Positions 7,986 through 16,985 of a stretch of DNA of 64,000 nt are shown in pieces. The notes beneath the pieces are model-generated. The model did not search any database and was not told the origin of the DNA. It saw only the letters and a program-made list of their open reading frames with translations. Each line of letters begins with the position of its first letter. Position 1 is the stretch's first letter. Location: positions 1 through 64,000 of the forward strand of contig NZ_CP032152.1 in assembly GCF_003555505.1 (NCBI RefSeq). The letters are read 5' to 3'. The translations under genes were made by a program, and so were the position numbers. Source of the DNA: Thermosynechococcus sichuanensis E542 (GTDB taxonomy: Bacteria; Cyanobacteriota; Cyanobacteriia; Thermosynechococcales; Thermosynechococcaceae).

Positions 7986-10180
7986 CGGCTTGCTGCTACT
8001 TCCTTGAGGGTGCGCGCCATTAACACACTGTGGGTACCGCGCTCGGGTTCGCCGGGTGCTGGCTGTCGTTGCCGGTAGGTACCATCGGGTTGCAGCTCCC
8101 AGGCTTGGCGATTGTCTGCCAACATAATTTCAAGCAGCTCTTTAAGTTCCAGTTGAATGGTTGGATCTTGAATGGGGGTAATGGCTTCAACGCGGCGGTC
8201 TAAGTTGCGCGATCGCCAGTCGGCACTGCCAATGTAGTACTCTGGCTCGCCATTGTTGCCAAAGTAGAAAATCCGTGAGTGCTCCAGAAAGCGGCCAATG
8301 ATACTAATTACTCGAATGCGATCGCTCACTCCCGGTACGCCGGGGCGCAGACAGCACATCCCCCGAATAATCAAATCAATTTCCACTCCTGCTTGGGAAG
8401 CCTCATAGAGAGCGCGAATGACTTCTGTATCCGTAATCGCATTCATCTTGGCAATAATCCGCCCCGGTTGGCCATTGCGGGCGTGTTCCATCTCACGGTA
8501 AATCAATTGCAGCGTGCGATCGCGCATTGTTGTTGGCGCCACTAAAAGCTGGCGATAGTCCCGTTGGCGAGAATAGCCCGTCAGCACATTAAAGAGTTCC
8601 GAAAGATCAGCACCCAATTCCTCACGGCAGGAAAACAGCCCCAAGTCCTCATAGAGGCCAGCGGTTTTGGGATTGTAATTGCCGGTGCCAATGTGAACGT
8701 AGCGACGAATTTGCCCCGCCTCTTGGCGCACCACCAGAACCGTTTTCGTGTGGGTCTTCAGACCCGGTACGCCATAGACCACATGGACGCCCACTTTCTC
8801 TAGCTTCCGTGCCCAGAGGATATTGTTCTCCTCATCAAAGCGCGCCTTCAGTTCCACTAAGACCGCCACCTGTTTGCCATTCTCGGCAGCTTTAATCAGG
8901 GCACTGACAATTGGCGAGTCACCCGAGGTGCGATAGAGGGTCATCTTAATCGCCAGTACTTGCGGATCATGGGCCGCCAAGGTAATAAAGCGCTGTACCG
9001 TTGCCGCAAAGGAATGGTAGGGATGATGAACGATAATATCCCCCTCACGAATGAGACTAAAGAGTTCGTTGGCCACGGCTTCCCAATAGTCAGTGCCGAG
9101 GGTAGTAATTTCACTACTGGTGTCAAACATGGATTCCCGTTCCTCTACCCGCTGGAAACTGGGGGGAACTTGGGGTTGCCACTCCGGATCCTTGAACTGG
9201 GGCAAGGGTAATGCCATAAAGGCAAACAAATCATTCAAACACAACAGACCATCGAGTTCATAGACATCAATCTCCTCGAGATCCATCTCTTCCATCAGGG
9301 TTTGCCTCAGAAGCGGTGGAATGCCCCGCTGCACCTCTAGACGCACCACAGAGCCAAAGCGCCGTTTACGAATTTCCTGCTCAATGGCAATCAGTAAATC
9401 ATCGGCCTTATCTGTTTCCAGCTCGAGGTCAGCACTACGGGTAATGCGAAAGGCAAAGTAGGCCTGAATCTCCATCCCCGGAAAGAGGGCACTAAGGTTG
9501 TGGGCAATAATTTCTTCGAGAGGAACGCCCAGCCAATGGATCCCTTGGGGCGAGTGCAAGTGTTGGGGCAGGGCAACAAAGCGCGGAAACCGATTCGGTA
9601 CCTTCACCCGTGCTAGTCGCTCTTGACCAGATTCGGGATCACGGATCAGAACCGCAAGATTGAGGCTGAGACTAGAAATATAGGGAAAGGGGTGCGCCGG
9701 ATCAACTGCTAAGGGAGTGAGCACCGGAAAAACCTGCGCTTGGAAGTAGTCGTTGAGATAGGCCTGTTGCTCGGGGGTCAACTCATCAAAACGGGTGAGG
9801 AAAATCGCTTCCTTAGCCAAGAGGGCACGCAGTTCTTGGTCGAAATAGCGGTGTTGCTCGGTAACAATCGGTAGCAGATATTGCCGCACTGCTTGTAATT
9901 GCTCCGCTGGGGGCATGCCATCGGCTCCCCCTTGAACAATGCCACTTTCCACTTGCTGCTTTAGACCGGCCACCCGCACCATGAAAAATTCATCTAAGTT
10001 GGAACTGAAAATGGCCATAAATTTGAGCCGCTCTAGTAGGGGGGTGCGGGGGTCATAGGCTTCATGGAGTACCCGCTTATTGAATTCCAGCCAACTCAAG
10101 GAGCGATTGAAGTAGTATTGCGGGTCATGCAGATCAATGGGTGCGGGAGATTTACGGCGAGGGGACTTCGCAGGAGGCAT
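7982..10180 (-). CDS. ppk1: Polyphosphate kinase 1
   Basis: This 732-residue enzyme reversibly polymerises the gamma-phosphate of ATP into polyphosphate. It begins with the N domain (YYFNRSLSWLEFNKRVL, which marks the family). It continues through LEFMAIFSSNLDEFFMVRVAG-type head-domain sequences and the ATP-site motif NNILWARKLEKVGVHVVYG. HIGTGNYN carries the phosphorylated histidine, followed by the C-terminal phospholipase D-like fold (IDLIIRGMCCLRPG, YYIGSADWRSRNLDRR). ATG 10180 gives the usual length. The frame stays open to 10642, but that extension overlaps the divergent lysS and shows no family similarity. It is convergent with the ABC exporter. Confidence 0.95.
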   Translation of the reverse strand: MPPAKSPRRKSPAPIDLHDPQYYFNRSLSWLEFNKRVLHEAYDPRTPLLERLKFMAIFSSNLDEFFMVRVAGLKQQVESGIVQGGADGMPPAEQLQAVRQYLLPIVTEQHRYFDQELRALLAKEAIFLTRFDELTPEQQAYLNDYFQAQVFPVLTPLAVDPAHPFPYISSLSLNLAVLIRDPESGQERLARVKVPNRFPRFVALPQHLHSPQGIHWLGVPLEEIIAHNLSALFPGMEIQAYFAFRITRSADLELETDKADDLLIAIEQEIRKRRFGSVVRLEVQRGIPPLLRQTLMEEMDLEEIDVYELDGLLCLNDLFAFMALPLPQFKDPEWQPQVPPSFQRVEERESMFDTSSEITTLGTDYWEAVANELFSLIREGDIIVHHPYHSFAATVQRFITLAAHDPQVLAIKMTLYRTSGDSPIVSALIKAAENGKQVAVLVELKARFDEENNILWARKLEKVGVHVVYGVPGLKTHTKTVLVVRQEAGQIRRYVHIGTGNYNPKTAGLYEDLGLFSCREELGADLSELFNVLTGYSRQRDYRQLLVAPTTMRDRTLQLIYREMEHARNGQPGRIIAKMNAITDTEVIRALYEASQAGVEIDLIIRGMCCLRPGVPGVSDRIRVISIIGRFLEHSRIFYFGNNGEPEYYIGSADWRSRNLDRRVEAITPIQDPTIQLELKELLEIMLADNRQAWELQPDGTYRQRQPAPGEPERGTHSVLMARTLKEVAASR

Positions 10181-10312
10181 AGCCGTTTGTTCTTGGTCAT
10201 TGGTCACACTAGCTTCCACTGTACTCGATTCCCCTTTTGCAGCGTTGGTACCGATTCCAGAGCGTACAATGAGAAGGTTAAGGTTTGCTAATCGGGGAGA
10301 GTTTCTACCAAT

Positions 10313-11833
10313 ATGGCCGACGTGGGGGCAACGGGAGCCGAAATTCGGGCAACACGGATTGAGAAAGCAAAAACATTGCAAGCACAGGGAATGAACCCCT
10401 ATGCCTATCGTTGGGAACGCACCCATACTGCGGCAGTTCTGCAAGAAAAATATGCTCACTTGGCCGCTGGCGAAGCGGTGGGCGATCGCGTCAGTGTCGC
10501 TGGTCGAATTATGGCGCGGCGGGTTTTTGGTAAGCTGGCCTTTTTTACGCTTCAGGATGACAGCGGTACGATTCAGCTTTACCTCGATAAGCAAACCATT
10601 ACTCAGGGGATGGGGGAAGCCGCCTTTGCCGATTTGAAGCACCTTACGGATGTCGGCGATATTCTTGGCGCTGTGGGTACCCTGAAGCGCACGGAAAAGG
10701 GCGAACTCTCGGTGGTGGTGGAATCCTACACCATGCTCACCAAGTCATTGCTGCCCCTACCGGACAAGTGGCACGGCCTCACGGATGTGGAAAAACGCTA
10801 TCGTCAGCGCTATGTGGATCTCATCGTTAACCCCCACGTACGCGATACGTTCCGTAAGCGAGCACTGATCACCGCAGCCATTCGCCGCTACCTCAATGAT
10901 CAGGGCTTTATTGAAATTGAAACGCCGGTGTTACAGGCGGAAGCCGGAGGAGCCGAGGCGCGTCCTTTCATTACTTACCACAACACACTGGAGATGCAGC
11001 TTTATTTGCGCATTGCCACAGAACTGCACCTGAAGCGCCTCATTGTTGGTGGTTTTGAGAAGGTCTATGAACTGGGGCGCATCTTTCGCAATGAGGGCAT
11101 CTCAACCAAGCACAACCCCGAATTTACGTCCATTGAGGTCTATCAGGCCTACGCCGATTACAACGATATGATGACGCTGACGGAGGCAATCATCACCACA
11201 GCGGCAATGGAGGTGTTGGGCACGCTCAAGATTACCTATCAAGGGGAGACGATTGATCTGACACCCCCATGGCGACGGGTAACCATGCACGATGCAGTGT
11301 TGGAAGTCACTGGGATGGATTTTCGCCAAATTAAGGATTTGACAGCCGCAAAGACAGCAGCCCAAAAAGCAGGGGTAAAAGACCTAGACGCCTGTGACAC
11401 GATTGGCCGAGTCCTCAACGAAGTCTTTGAGCAAACCGTTGAACCGACATTGATTCAACCGACATTTGTTCTCGACTACCCTGTAGAGATTTCGCCCTTG
11501 GCCAAGCCCCACCGCAGCCAACCGGGACTAGTGGAGCGATTTGAATTATTTATCGTCGGTCGCGAACATGCCAATAGTTTTTCGGAGTTAACGGATCCCT
11601 TGGATCAACGGCAACGCCTAGAGGAACAGGCACGGCGCAAAGCGGCGGGGGATTTGGAAGCCCACAGTGTTGATGAGGATTTTCTCACGGCTCTAGAATA
11701 TGGGATGCCGCCCACAGGAGGTTTAGGGATTGGTATTGACCGCTTGGTGATGCTGCTAACGGATTCGCCCAGTATTCGGGATGTCATTGCTTTCCCGCTG
11801 TTGCGTCCTGAATCGACAAGTGGTCAAGTTTGA
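10313..11833 (+). CDS. lysS: Lysyl-tRNA synthetase, class II
   Basis: This 506-residue enzyme charges tRNA-Lys. The N-terminal OB-fold anticodon-binding domain ([32 protein letters not shown]) is followed by the class II catalytic core. Motif 1 is around [10 protein letters not shown], motif 2 is [17 protein letters not shown] with [17 protein letters not shown], and motif 3 is [13 protein letters not shown]. Length is typical. It is transcribed away from ppk; a TACAAT (10265-10270) in the 132-base gap could be its -10 element, though no good -35 is visible. clpS follows 74 bases downstream. Confidence 0.97.
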   Translation: MADVGATGAEIRATRIEKAKTLQAQGMNPYAYRWERTHTAAVLQEKYAHLAAGEAVGDRVSVAGRIMARRVFGKLAFFTLQDDSGTIQLYLDKQTITQGMGEAAFADLKHLTDVGDILGAVGTLKRTEKGELSVVVESYTMLTKSLLPLPDKWHGLTDVEKRYRQRYVDLIVNPHVRDTFRKRALITAAIRRYLNDQGFIEIETPVLQAEAGGAEARPFITYHNTLEMQLYLRIATELHLKRLIVGGFEKVYELGRIFRNEGISTKHNPEFTSIEVYQAYADYNDMMTLTEAIITTAAMEVLGTLKITYQGETIDLTPPWRRVTMHDAVLEVTGMDFRQIKDLTAAKTAAQKAGVKDLDACDTIGRVLNEVFEQTVEPTLIQPTFVLDYPVEISPLAKPHRSQPGLVERFELFIVGREHANSFSELTDPLDQRQRLEEQARRKAAGDLEAHSVDEDFLTALEYGMPPTGGLGIGIDRLVMLLTDSPSIRDVIAFPLLRPESTSGQV

Positions 11834-11907
11834 TCGGTTTGCTAAAATCTTAAGCATATTTCTTGAATTCCTTACTCAACTTCCACTGAATGGAGGCATG
11901 GCCAACA

Positions 11908-12189
11908 ATGTCAGTGCAAACCATTGAAAAACCAGCAACCGTTCGCAAGTTGGCGCCCCGCTATCGTGTGCTCCTTCACAATGACAATGTCAATTCCATG
12001 GAGTATGTGGTGGAGGTATTGCTGAAGACGGTGCCGAGCCTCACCCAGCCTCAAGCCGTGGATATCATGATGGAGGCACACACGACGGGGGTGGCCTTGG
12101 TCATTACCTGTGCCCTCGAGCATGCTGAATTCTATTGTGAAGGCCTGAAAATGGCAGGGCTGACGAGTACCATTGAACCGACTGAATAA
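11908..12189 (+). CDS. clpS: ATP-dependent Clp protease adaptor ClpS
   Basis: This 93-residue adaptor delivers N-degron substrates to ClpAP/ClpCP. It carries the family's signature RVLLHNDNVNSMEYVVEVLLK, with the Asn-Asp pair of the N-degron pocket, and the VALVITCALEHAEFYCEGL helix. ATG 11908 (MSVQTIEKP) is preferred over 11890 because GGAGG at 11892-11896 then sits at a workable distance upstream. Cyanobacteria often have two ClpS proteins; which one this is cannot be told here. The next gene starts inside its 3' end. Confidence 0.94.
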   Translation: MSVQTIEKPATVRKLAPRYRVLLHNDNVNSMEYVVEVLLKTVPSLTQPQAVDIMMEAHTTGVALVITCALEHAEFYCEGLKMAGLTSTIEPTE

Positions 12190-13024
12190 GCCACTTTTCG
12201 CTCAATTTTGGCGGCAAATGATCCGCCGCTCCTTTTGGATTCGCATTTTTAGTTTTGCCCTGACGCTGGTGCTGCTGTGGCTACCCATCGGCCTGAGTAT
12301 GTATTTTCTCTGGGGAGAGGGTGGTGCCGCCAGCTTTGTCAATATGGGGCTGTTGTACCTGATCTTTATTCTCTTGCTGCGAGTCTGGGGACGGCGGGTT
12401 CACCAACAGCGATCGCCCTTAGCATTTTATGGCCTGAAAGGGGGCTGGGCTTTTGGTGGTGATGCCCTGCTGGGCTGGCTGGCAGGTGTATTTTTGGTTG
12501 CGCTGCTATTTCTCATCGAAGGACTCTTGGGTTGGGTGACGTGGCAGGGGCTACCAGATCGTTTTGGTCTGCTGCTGTTGGATAGCCTCCTGACGGGGGT
12601 AGCCGTGGGTTTTGCTGAGGAATTGCTGTTTCGCGGCTGGTTATTGCAGGAGCTGGAGCTAGAGTACCAACCGTGGTTTGCCTTGGTGCTCAATGGCCTG
12701 ATCTTTGCTGCGTTGCACTATCTGCATCCCTTGGAGGTCATTTTGGCCACATGGCCGCAGTTTTTTGGCTTGGCACTGTTGGGCTGGATTCTTAGTTTGA
12801 GTAAATGGGTCTTTGGTGGGCGTTTGGGCTTTCCCATGGGACTCCACGGCGGCTTAGTCTGGGCTTATTTTGGCGTCAACGTGGGCAAGTTAGTGAGCTA
12901 TACGGGAATAGCGCCAGAGTGGCTCACGGGCATCAATGGCAACCCGATCGCTGGCTTGATGGGGGTAGGGATTTTAATTTTGGTGGCTTTGGGGCTTAGC
13001 TATCGCGTCGCAACCGCACCATAA
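12173..13024 (+). CDS. CPBP family intramembrane glutamic endopeptidase
   Basis: This 283-residue polytopic membrane protein is of the CAAX protease/bacteriocin-processing (Abi) family. Motif 1, GFAEELLFRGWLLQ, contains the EExxxR glutamates; motif 2, FAALHYLH, has the FxxxH histidine; and MGLHGGLVWAYFGVN supplies the later His and Asn. About eight hydrophobic segments are visible. Members cleave proteins within membranes or act in bacteriocin immunity; no substrate is evident here. The start overlaps the end of clpS by 17 bases, so translation may be coupled. The 3' end overlaps rsmB on the opposite strand by 29 bases. Confidence 0.87.
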   Translation: MNRLNKPLFAQFWRQMIRRSFWIRIFSFALTLVLLWLPIGLSMYFLWGEGGAASFVNMGLLYLIFILLLRVWGRRVHQQRSPLAFYGLKGGWAFGGDALLGWLAGVFLVALLFLIEGLLGWVTWQGLPDRFGLLLLDSLLTGVAVGFAEELLFRGWLLQELELEYQPWFALVLNGLIFAALHYLHPLEVILATWPQFFGLALLGWILSLSKWVFGGRLGFPMGLHGGLVWAYFGVNVGKLVSYTGIAPEWLTGINGNPIAGLMGVGILILVALGLSYRVATAP

Positions 13025-14324
13025 AAAAGCCATCCATATCATCCCGTTGCGGCCACACCGTAATCCAACCTTCGGGAGCTGCTTTTAGGGGAAAGAGCGG
13101 GGGAGGTGGTTCAATGTGCCACTGGGGGTGGTGAGCCAGAAAGTGCCGAATCTGGGCTTCATTTTCACTGGGTTCTAGGCTACAGGTGGCATAGACCAGC
13201 AGACCTTGGGGTTTTACCCACTGGGAAACATTGGCCAAAAGTTGAGCCTGTAGGGGCAGCAGTTCAGCTAAGCGTGTCTTCAGGGGCTGCCAGCGGGCAT
13301 CGGCATGGCGGTGCAGGGTTCCTGTGGCGGAGCAGGGCACATCCAAAAGAACGCGATCGCCCATTGCGGCAAAATCCCCTGCTGTTGCACTATCAAGGGT
13401 GTGAATTTCAATGCTCTTCAGGCCGAGGCGATCGCGATTTTGCGCTAGCTGCCGCAGGCGACTGGGGGTGCGATCGCAGGCAATGACGCGGCCTTGATCG
13501 GCCATCAACTCAGCAATATGCGTGGTTTTACCCCCCGGCGCGGCACAGGCATCAATCACCACTTCACCGGGCTGCGGATCTAGCAGATGACTGACCCATT
13601 GCGCCGCTCGATCCTGCACTGACCAGTGACCTTCGGCATAGCCGGGGAGTTCCGGCATTGGTTGGCCACAGTGGGACAGAACCAGTCCTTGGGGCAAATG
13701 GGGAATGGGTTGCAACCTATAGCCTGCTGTCTCAAAATCCGCAATCAGTTGATCAGCGGTTGTCCGCAGGGGATTAAGACGCAGATCGAGGCGGGGAGTT
13801 CGATTAAACCACTGACAGAGGGCAGTGCATTCCTCTTGTCCTAAACGCTCCAGCCAAGGGCGAACCAGTTCATCGGGAAAGCTATAGCGACACCCCAGTT
13901 GAGAGACCAAGGGCAGATGGGCAATGAGGGCATCAAGGGGATCAGTGGTAGAGCGGGTGTAACGACGTAAGACCCCATTCACCAATTTGGCAAAGCCGCC
14001 TAAGCCCATCTCTTTCACCAGTTCAACACTGCTGTGGACTGCGGCATGGGGGGGAACGCGATCCAGATAGCGCAGTTGGTAGAGGCCTAAGCGCAGCACG
14101 AGCTGTACCTTCAAGGGCGGCAGTTGCTGACAAAACCCCTGAATCAGGGTATCTAGGGTGCGCTGTTGGCGAATAGTCCCATAGACCAGCTCAGTCACTA
14201 GGGCGCGATCGCCCTCCTTGAGAAACCGCTGCTGCAACACCTGATGGAGCGCCACATCAGCATAGGCTCCCTTGGCCACCCGTTCTAGAGCCTCGAGGGC
14301 AATGCGCCGCGCACTTAGTTCCAC
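12996..14324 (-). CDS. rsmB: 16S rRNA (cytosine-967-C5)-methyltransferase RsmB
   Basis: This 442-residue enzyme of the RsmB/Sun family methylates C967 of 16S rRNA. The N-terminal NusB-like RNA-binding domain (RIALEALERVAKGAYADVAL, LVTELVYGTIRQQRTLD) is complete. The SAM-dependent domain shows DACAAPGGKTTHIAELM, the catalytic DVPCSATGT motif, and a second cysteine in YATCSLEPSENE. It is the last gene of a minus-strand operon, GST-DUF3531-rsmB, and overlaps the DUF3531 gene by 10 bases. Confidence 0.95.
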   Translation of the reverse strand: MELSARRIALEALERVAKGAYADVALHQVLQQRFLKEGDRALVTELVYGTIRQQRTLDTLIQGFCQQLPPLKVQLVLRLGLYQLRYLDRVPPHAAVHSSVELVKEMGLGGFAKLVNGVLRRYTRSTTDPLDALIAHLPLVSQLGCRYSFPDELVRPWLERLGQEECTALCQWFNRTPRLDLRLNPLRTTADQLIADFETAGYRLQPIPHLPQGLVLSHCGQPMPELPGYAEGHWSVQDRAAQWVSHLLDPQPGEVVIDACAAPGGKTTHIAELMADQGRVIACDRTPSRLRQLAQNRDRLGLKSIEIHTLDSATAGDFAAMGDRVLLDVPCSATGTLHRHADARWQPLKTRLAELLPLQAQLLANVSQWVKPQGLLVYATCSLEPSENEAQIRHFLAHHPQWHIEPPPPLFPLKAAPEGWITVWPQRDDMDGFFMVRLRRDS

Positions 14325-14773
14325 GCTGATTGTTCAATCATTTCCCGCTGTTCACTGGTGGCGATCGGCCATTCGGGGTTGTCACCGCCAATGATAAGAG
14401 ATTTCAAGGGCACATAGTCCTCACTAAATTGATTGAGGGCATTAATCAGCACATCCAAGGCCAACGCATCACTGGTGCCCAAGTCAAACCAGCAGCGTGC
14501 CCAGCGATCGTTGTATTCAAACTCGCCCATATTGTGCATTACTGCCATCATCGAACTCTCAGCTTGGGCGCGATCGTACTCTAGGTAACTGAGGTCTAAA
14601 CCCGTTTCTTGGACTTGAAGATTCTCAGCATTGAATCCCCCCAACTTCCCCAGAAAAAACCACGAGTTAAAGACTTCCTCTAGGTACTGTTGCTCAATCG
14701 AAGAAGGGGGTGCGGCAAATTCTACCCAAATCCATACGTCAAAGGGATTTACTTCGCGAAAGATGATATTCAT
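14315..14773 (-). CDS. DUF3531 family protein
   Basis: This 152-residue soluble protein has no known function. It matches the cyanobacterial/plastid DUF3531 pattern: an N-terminal FREVNPFDVWIWVEF strand region, central YLEEVFNSWFFLGKLGGFN, and a C-terminal acidic part with DRWARCWFDLGTSDALALD. The gene is sandwiched by short overlaps (4 bases with the GST gene, 10 with rsmB), which points to cotranscription and coupled translation. Confidence 0.75.
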   Translation of the reverse strand: MNIIFREVNPFDVWIWVEFAAPPSSIEQQYLEEVFNSWFFLGKLGGFNAENLQVQETGLDLSYLEYDRAQAESSMMAVMHNMGEFEYNDRWARCWFDLGTSDALALDVLINALNQFSEDYVPLKSLIIGGDNPEWPIATSEQREMIEQSAWN

Positions 14774-15330
14774 GCCCCAGCCCCCAGTAAACCCTTCTGG
14801 AATGCAGGCCGTTGTTGCAAGCGTGCCACGTAGTCCGCCACCGCAGGGTAGGGACTCAAATCCACCTGAAAGAGCATCTGGAGATAGGCCAGCACTGAAC
14901 CGAGGGCAACATCAGCAACGGAAAAGTCATTGCCCAGAATGTAGGATTGCCCCGTGAGGGCTGTCTCAATGCCCTTGAGCAGTCGCGGAAGCTGGCGATC
15001 GCGATTTTCAGGCGGAAACATCGCCTGTGTCAGGGTGGAATTAGCAAAGAGCACCCACTGATACACTTGGGCAGCCGCCGCCGCATCCTTGGGCAATTTA
15101 TCGTGCACTTGAGCCAGATAGAGCAAAATCGCCCCCGATTCCCAGAGCACGACATCACCATCCACGATCACGGGCACTTTACCCATGGGGTTGAGTTTGA
15201 GAAAGTCAGGCTGATGTTGCTCTTCCGCTTGTAGATCCATCAGCACAAATTCATAGGGAATACCCAATTCTTCTAGATACCAGCGCACAATACTGGCGCG
15301 GGATTTGGCACCGCCATAGAGCTTAAGCAT
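14770..15330 (-). CDS. Glutathione S-transferase family protein
   Basis: This 186-residue protein has a thioredoxin-like N-terminal domain (MLKLYGGAKSRASIVRWYLEELGIPYE). KLNPMGKVPVIVDGD holds the cis-proline, and WESGAILLYLA is the glutathione gamma-glutamyl binding motif. A helical C-terminal domain follows, with the N-capping box SVADVALGSVLAYL. Ser10 or Ser13 is the likely catalytic residue. It is the first gene of the operon with DUF3531 and rsmB. Its physiological substrate is unknown. Confidence 0.87.
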   Translation of the reverse strand: MLKLYGGAKSRASIVRWYLEELGIPYEFVLMDLQAEEQHQPDFLKLNPMGKVPVIVDGDVVLWESGAILLYLAQVHDKLPKDAAAAAQVYQWVLFANSTLTQAMFPPENRDRQLPRLLKGIETALTGQSYILGNDFSVADVALGSVLAYLQMLFQVDLSPYPAVADYVARLQQRPAFQKGLLGAGA

Positions 15331-15424
15331 AGGTCAGTTGCAGCGATCGGTGTGTCAATTCCATCTAAATCACTTTTATTATGCGCTTTGATCGGCTGCA
15401 AAATGATTGCTTGCCTCACCGTCC

Positions 15425-16120
15425 TCAACGCCAAAGCAGTTCCAGCGGCCATTCAGCCACCCTTTCCGCCAACTCCTCATTGGAGTGTTGACCACAGGGC
15501 AGCACCCCCAGCACGGGCACTTGGGTGAAACGGCTGAGAAATTCTGGCGGTGTCCACTGCGCAATATCCGTGTCGCTACAGGGGGTGACACAGTTGAGAA
15601 TCAGACCGCGAATCTCCAGCTTGTACTGCCGCGCAAGGGCAATATTGGCCACAATTTGGGCGATCGCCCCCAAGCGCACCGTTGCCACCAAGACAATGGG
15701 TAATTTCCAAGCGGCTGCCAAGTCTGCCACCGTCCACTCCCAAGTAATGGGCGACCCCAAGCCGCCAATCCCTTCAACTAAAAGGTAATCAAAGCGCTCC
15801 TGAAGTTGCTGGTACGTCTGCCACACAGGGGCTAAATCAATCGTGCGTTGCTCCAATTCCGCGGCAATGGGAGGCGCAAGGGGTGCGGCAAAACTCAGGG
15901 GACACACTTCACTGGCGGTTTGTTGCAGAGGCAGCACTTGGCAGTAGTAGTCGCCATCTCCGATTTCAACCGCAGTACCGCTCTGCATGGGTTTGAAAAT
16001 GCCCCAGCGTTCTTGGGAACGATAGCGATGGGCGTAAGACCACAGTGCCCGTGTGATCATCGTTTTGCCCACGCCGGTATCGACACCCGTAATCAGTAGG
16101 GACTGGCAATGCTGAGAAAT
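15425..16120 (-). CDS. bioD: Dethiobiotin synthetase BioD, start codon uncertain
   Basis: BioD closes the ureido ring of dethiobiotin using ATP and CO2, the penultimate step of biotin synthesis. The P-loop reads TGVDTGVGKT, and later motifs are KPMQSG, LVEGIGGLGSPI and LILNCV. No ATG, GTG or TTG exists between the in-frame stop at 16133-16135 and the P-loop. The GTG at 16072 lies inside the P-loop and would destroy it. The best start is ATT at 16120, seven bases after a GGGGGG run that can pair with 16S rRNA; ATC at 16126 is possible. Alternatively, a one-base change in the G6 run (16128-16133) would join a TTG at 16151. About 231 residues. Confidence 0.85.
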   Translation of the reverse strand: MSQHCQSLLITGVDTGVGKTMITRALWSYAHRYRSQERWGIFKPMQSGTAVEIGDGDYYCQVLPLQQTASEVCPLSFAAPLAPPIAAELEQRTIDLAPVWQTYQQLQERFDYLLVEGIGGLGSPITWEWTVADLAAAWKLPIVLVATVRLGAIAQIVANIALARQYKLEIRGLILNCVTPCSDTDIAQWTPPEFLSRFTQVPVLGVLPCGQHSNEELAERVAEWPLELLWR

Positions 16121-16153
16121 GGTGATTCCCCCCTAATGCGAAAATGCTCAATT

Positions 16154-16159
16154 ATTATA
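16154..16159 (-). promoter_or_regulatory. Candidate -10 element upstream of bioD
   Basis: On the minus strand this reads TATAAT, a perfect -10 hexamer, and would start transcription near 16147. Only a weak -35 (TTGCCG, 19-base spacing) is visible. If the element is real, the TTG at 16151 would lie outside the transcript, which supports a start at ATT 16120 for bioD. Confidence 0.35.
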
Positions 16160-16160
16160 T

Positions 16161-16802
16161 CTATTTCATTAAATGTGACGGCAAAATAATGTTCGGCAAT
16201 ATGGGTCGCAAATCATCCACAGACACAGGGCCAAAGTTCATAATGGTTGGATATTCAAGGGTGAAGTCCACAAGGGTTCCCCGCCGTCCATAGGCACAGC
16301 GCCCCCCATCCACGATTAGCGGCACTTGCTCGCCATAGTATTTTTGAGCATCTTCAAAGCTGACAATAAGTTCCGTGCCTACTTTCACCGTTGCTGCTAC
16401 CAAAAAGAAGGGCAGGGCACCCACCAAATCGTAGATAAAGCGATCAGGACAGGCCAAATAGACACAATCAAACCCCCGCGTAATTTGCGGATTGAGATGG
16501 GGTTTGCTCTTAACAATCATGGTGACGGGGTAGGGAAAGTGAGCCAACATTGTTTTTGCCTCTGGGGAGAGGTCTGCCACTTCCGCCGCGCGATCGCTCC
16601 GGGTCAGAATGGCCAAGGGCTGCTCTGTACTAAACTGCTTAAGACGGCGCAGATTTGCGATCGCTCTCGGACTGGTGCCATTGGCAACAAAGCTATAGAC
16701 CGTAGCCATCGGCAGGATGATGACATGATCTTGCTCTAAATGGGTCTGAATTGCTTGAAAGCTGCGGGTATCAGCGGGGAGCGATCGCGCCAAGGTGATC
16801 AT
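16161..16802 (-). CDS. Sua5/YciO/YrdC-like protein, divergent
   Basis: This 213-residue protein has the overall plan of the YrdC fold, whose canonical members make threonylcarbamoyl-AMP for tRNA t6A. Corresponding segments are LPMATVYSFVANG (canonical PTDTVYGLG), LKQFSTEQPLAIL (canonical KGRP...PL), YPVTMIV and GFDCVYLACPD. Several key residues differ: the KxR arginine is replaced, and the SAN motif near residue 140 reads AATVKVG. It may be a YciO-type paralogue rather than the tRNA-modifying enzyme, which would then be encoded elsewhere. bioD follows on the same strand after about 40 bases. Confidence 0.65.
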   Translation of the reverse strand: MITLARSLPADTRSFQAIQTHLEQDHVIILPMATVYSFVANGTSPRAIANLRRLKQFSTEQPLAILTRSDRAAEVADLSPEAKTMLAHFPYPVTMIVKSKPHLNPQITRGFDCVYLACPDRFIYDLVGALPFFLVAATVKVGTELIVSFEDAQKYYGEQVPLIVDGGRCAYGRRGTLVDFTLEYPTIMNFGPVSVDDLRPILPNIILPSHLMK

Positions 16803-16985
16803 ATTGGGTACTCCGAGAATGATAGAAAGTAGACGTGTCCTTGATCTCTAGCCTAGGCCCAATAGGTTTTAGGGGAAATTGAGGATAGATTGCGTTTAAT
16901 AATGACTCTGATAAGCATGATCGCAAGCGGTGCAGTTTCAACTACCCTAGGAAATAGTCCTTAATTGAGTGTATGCCGCGCAACC

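Noticed and set aside
10181-10642. N-terminal extension of polyphosphate kinase
   Set aside because: It overlaps the start of divergent lysS and is not similar to known Ppk1 N-termini; ATG 10180 gives normal length.
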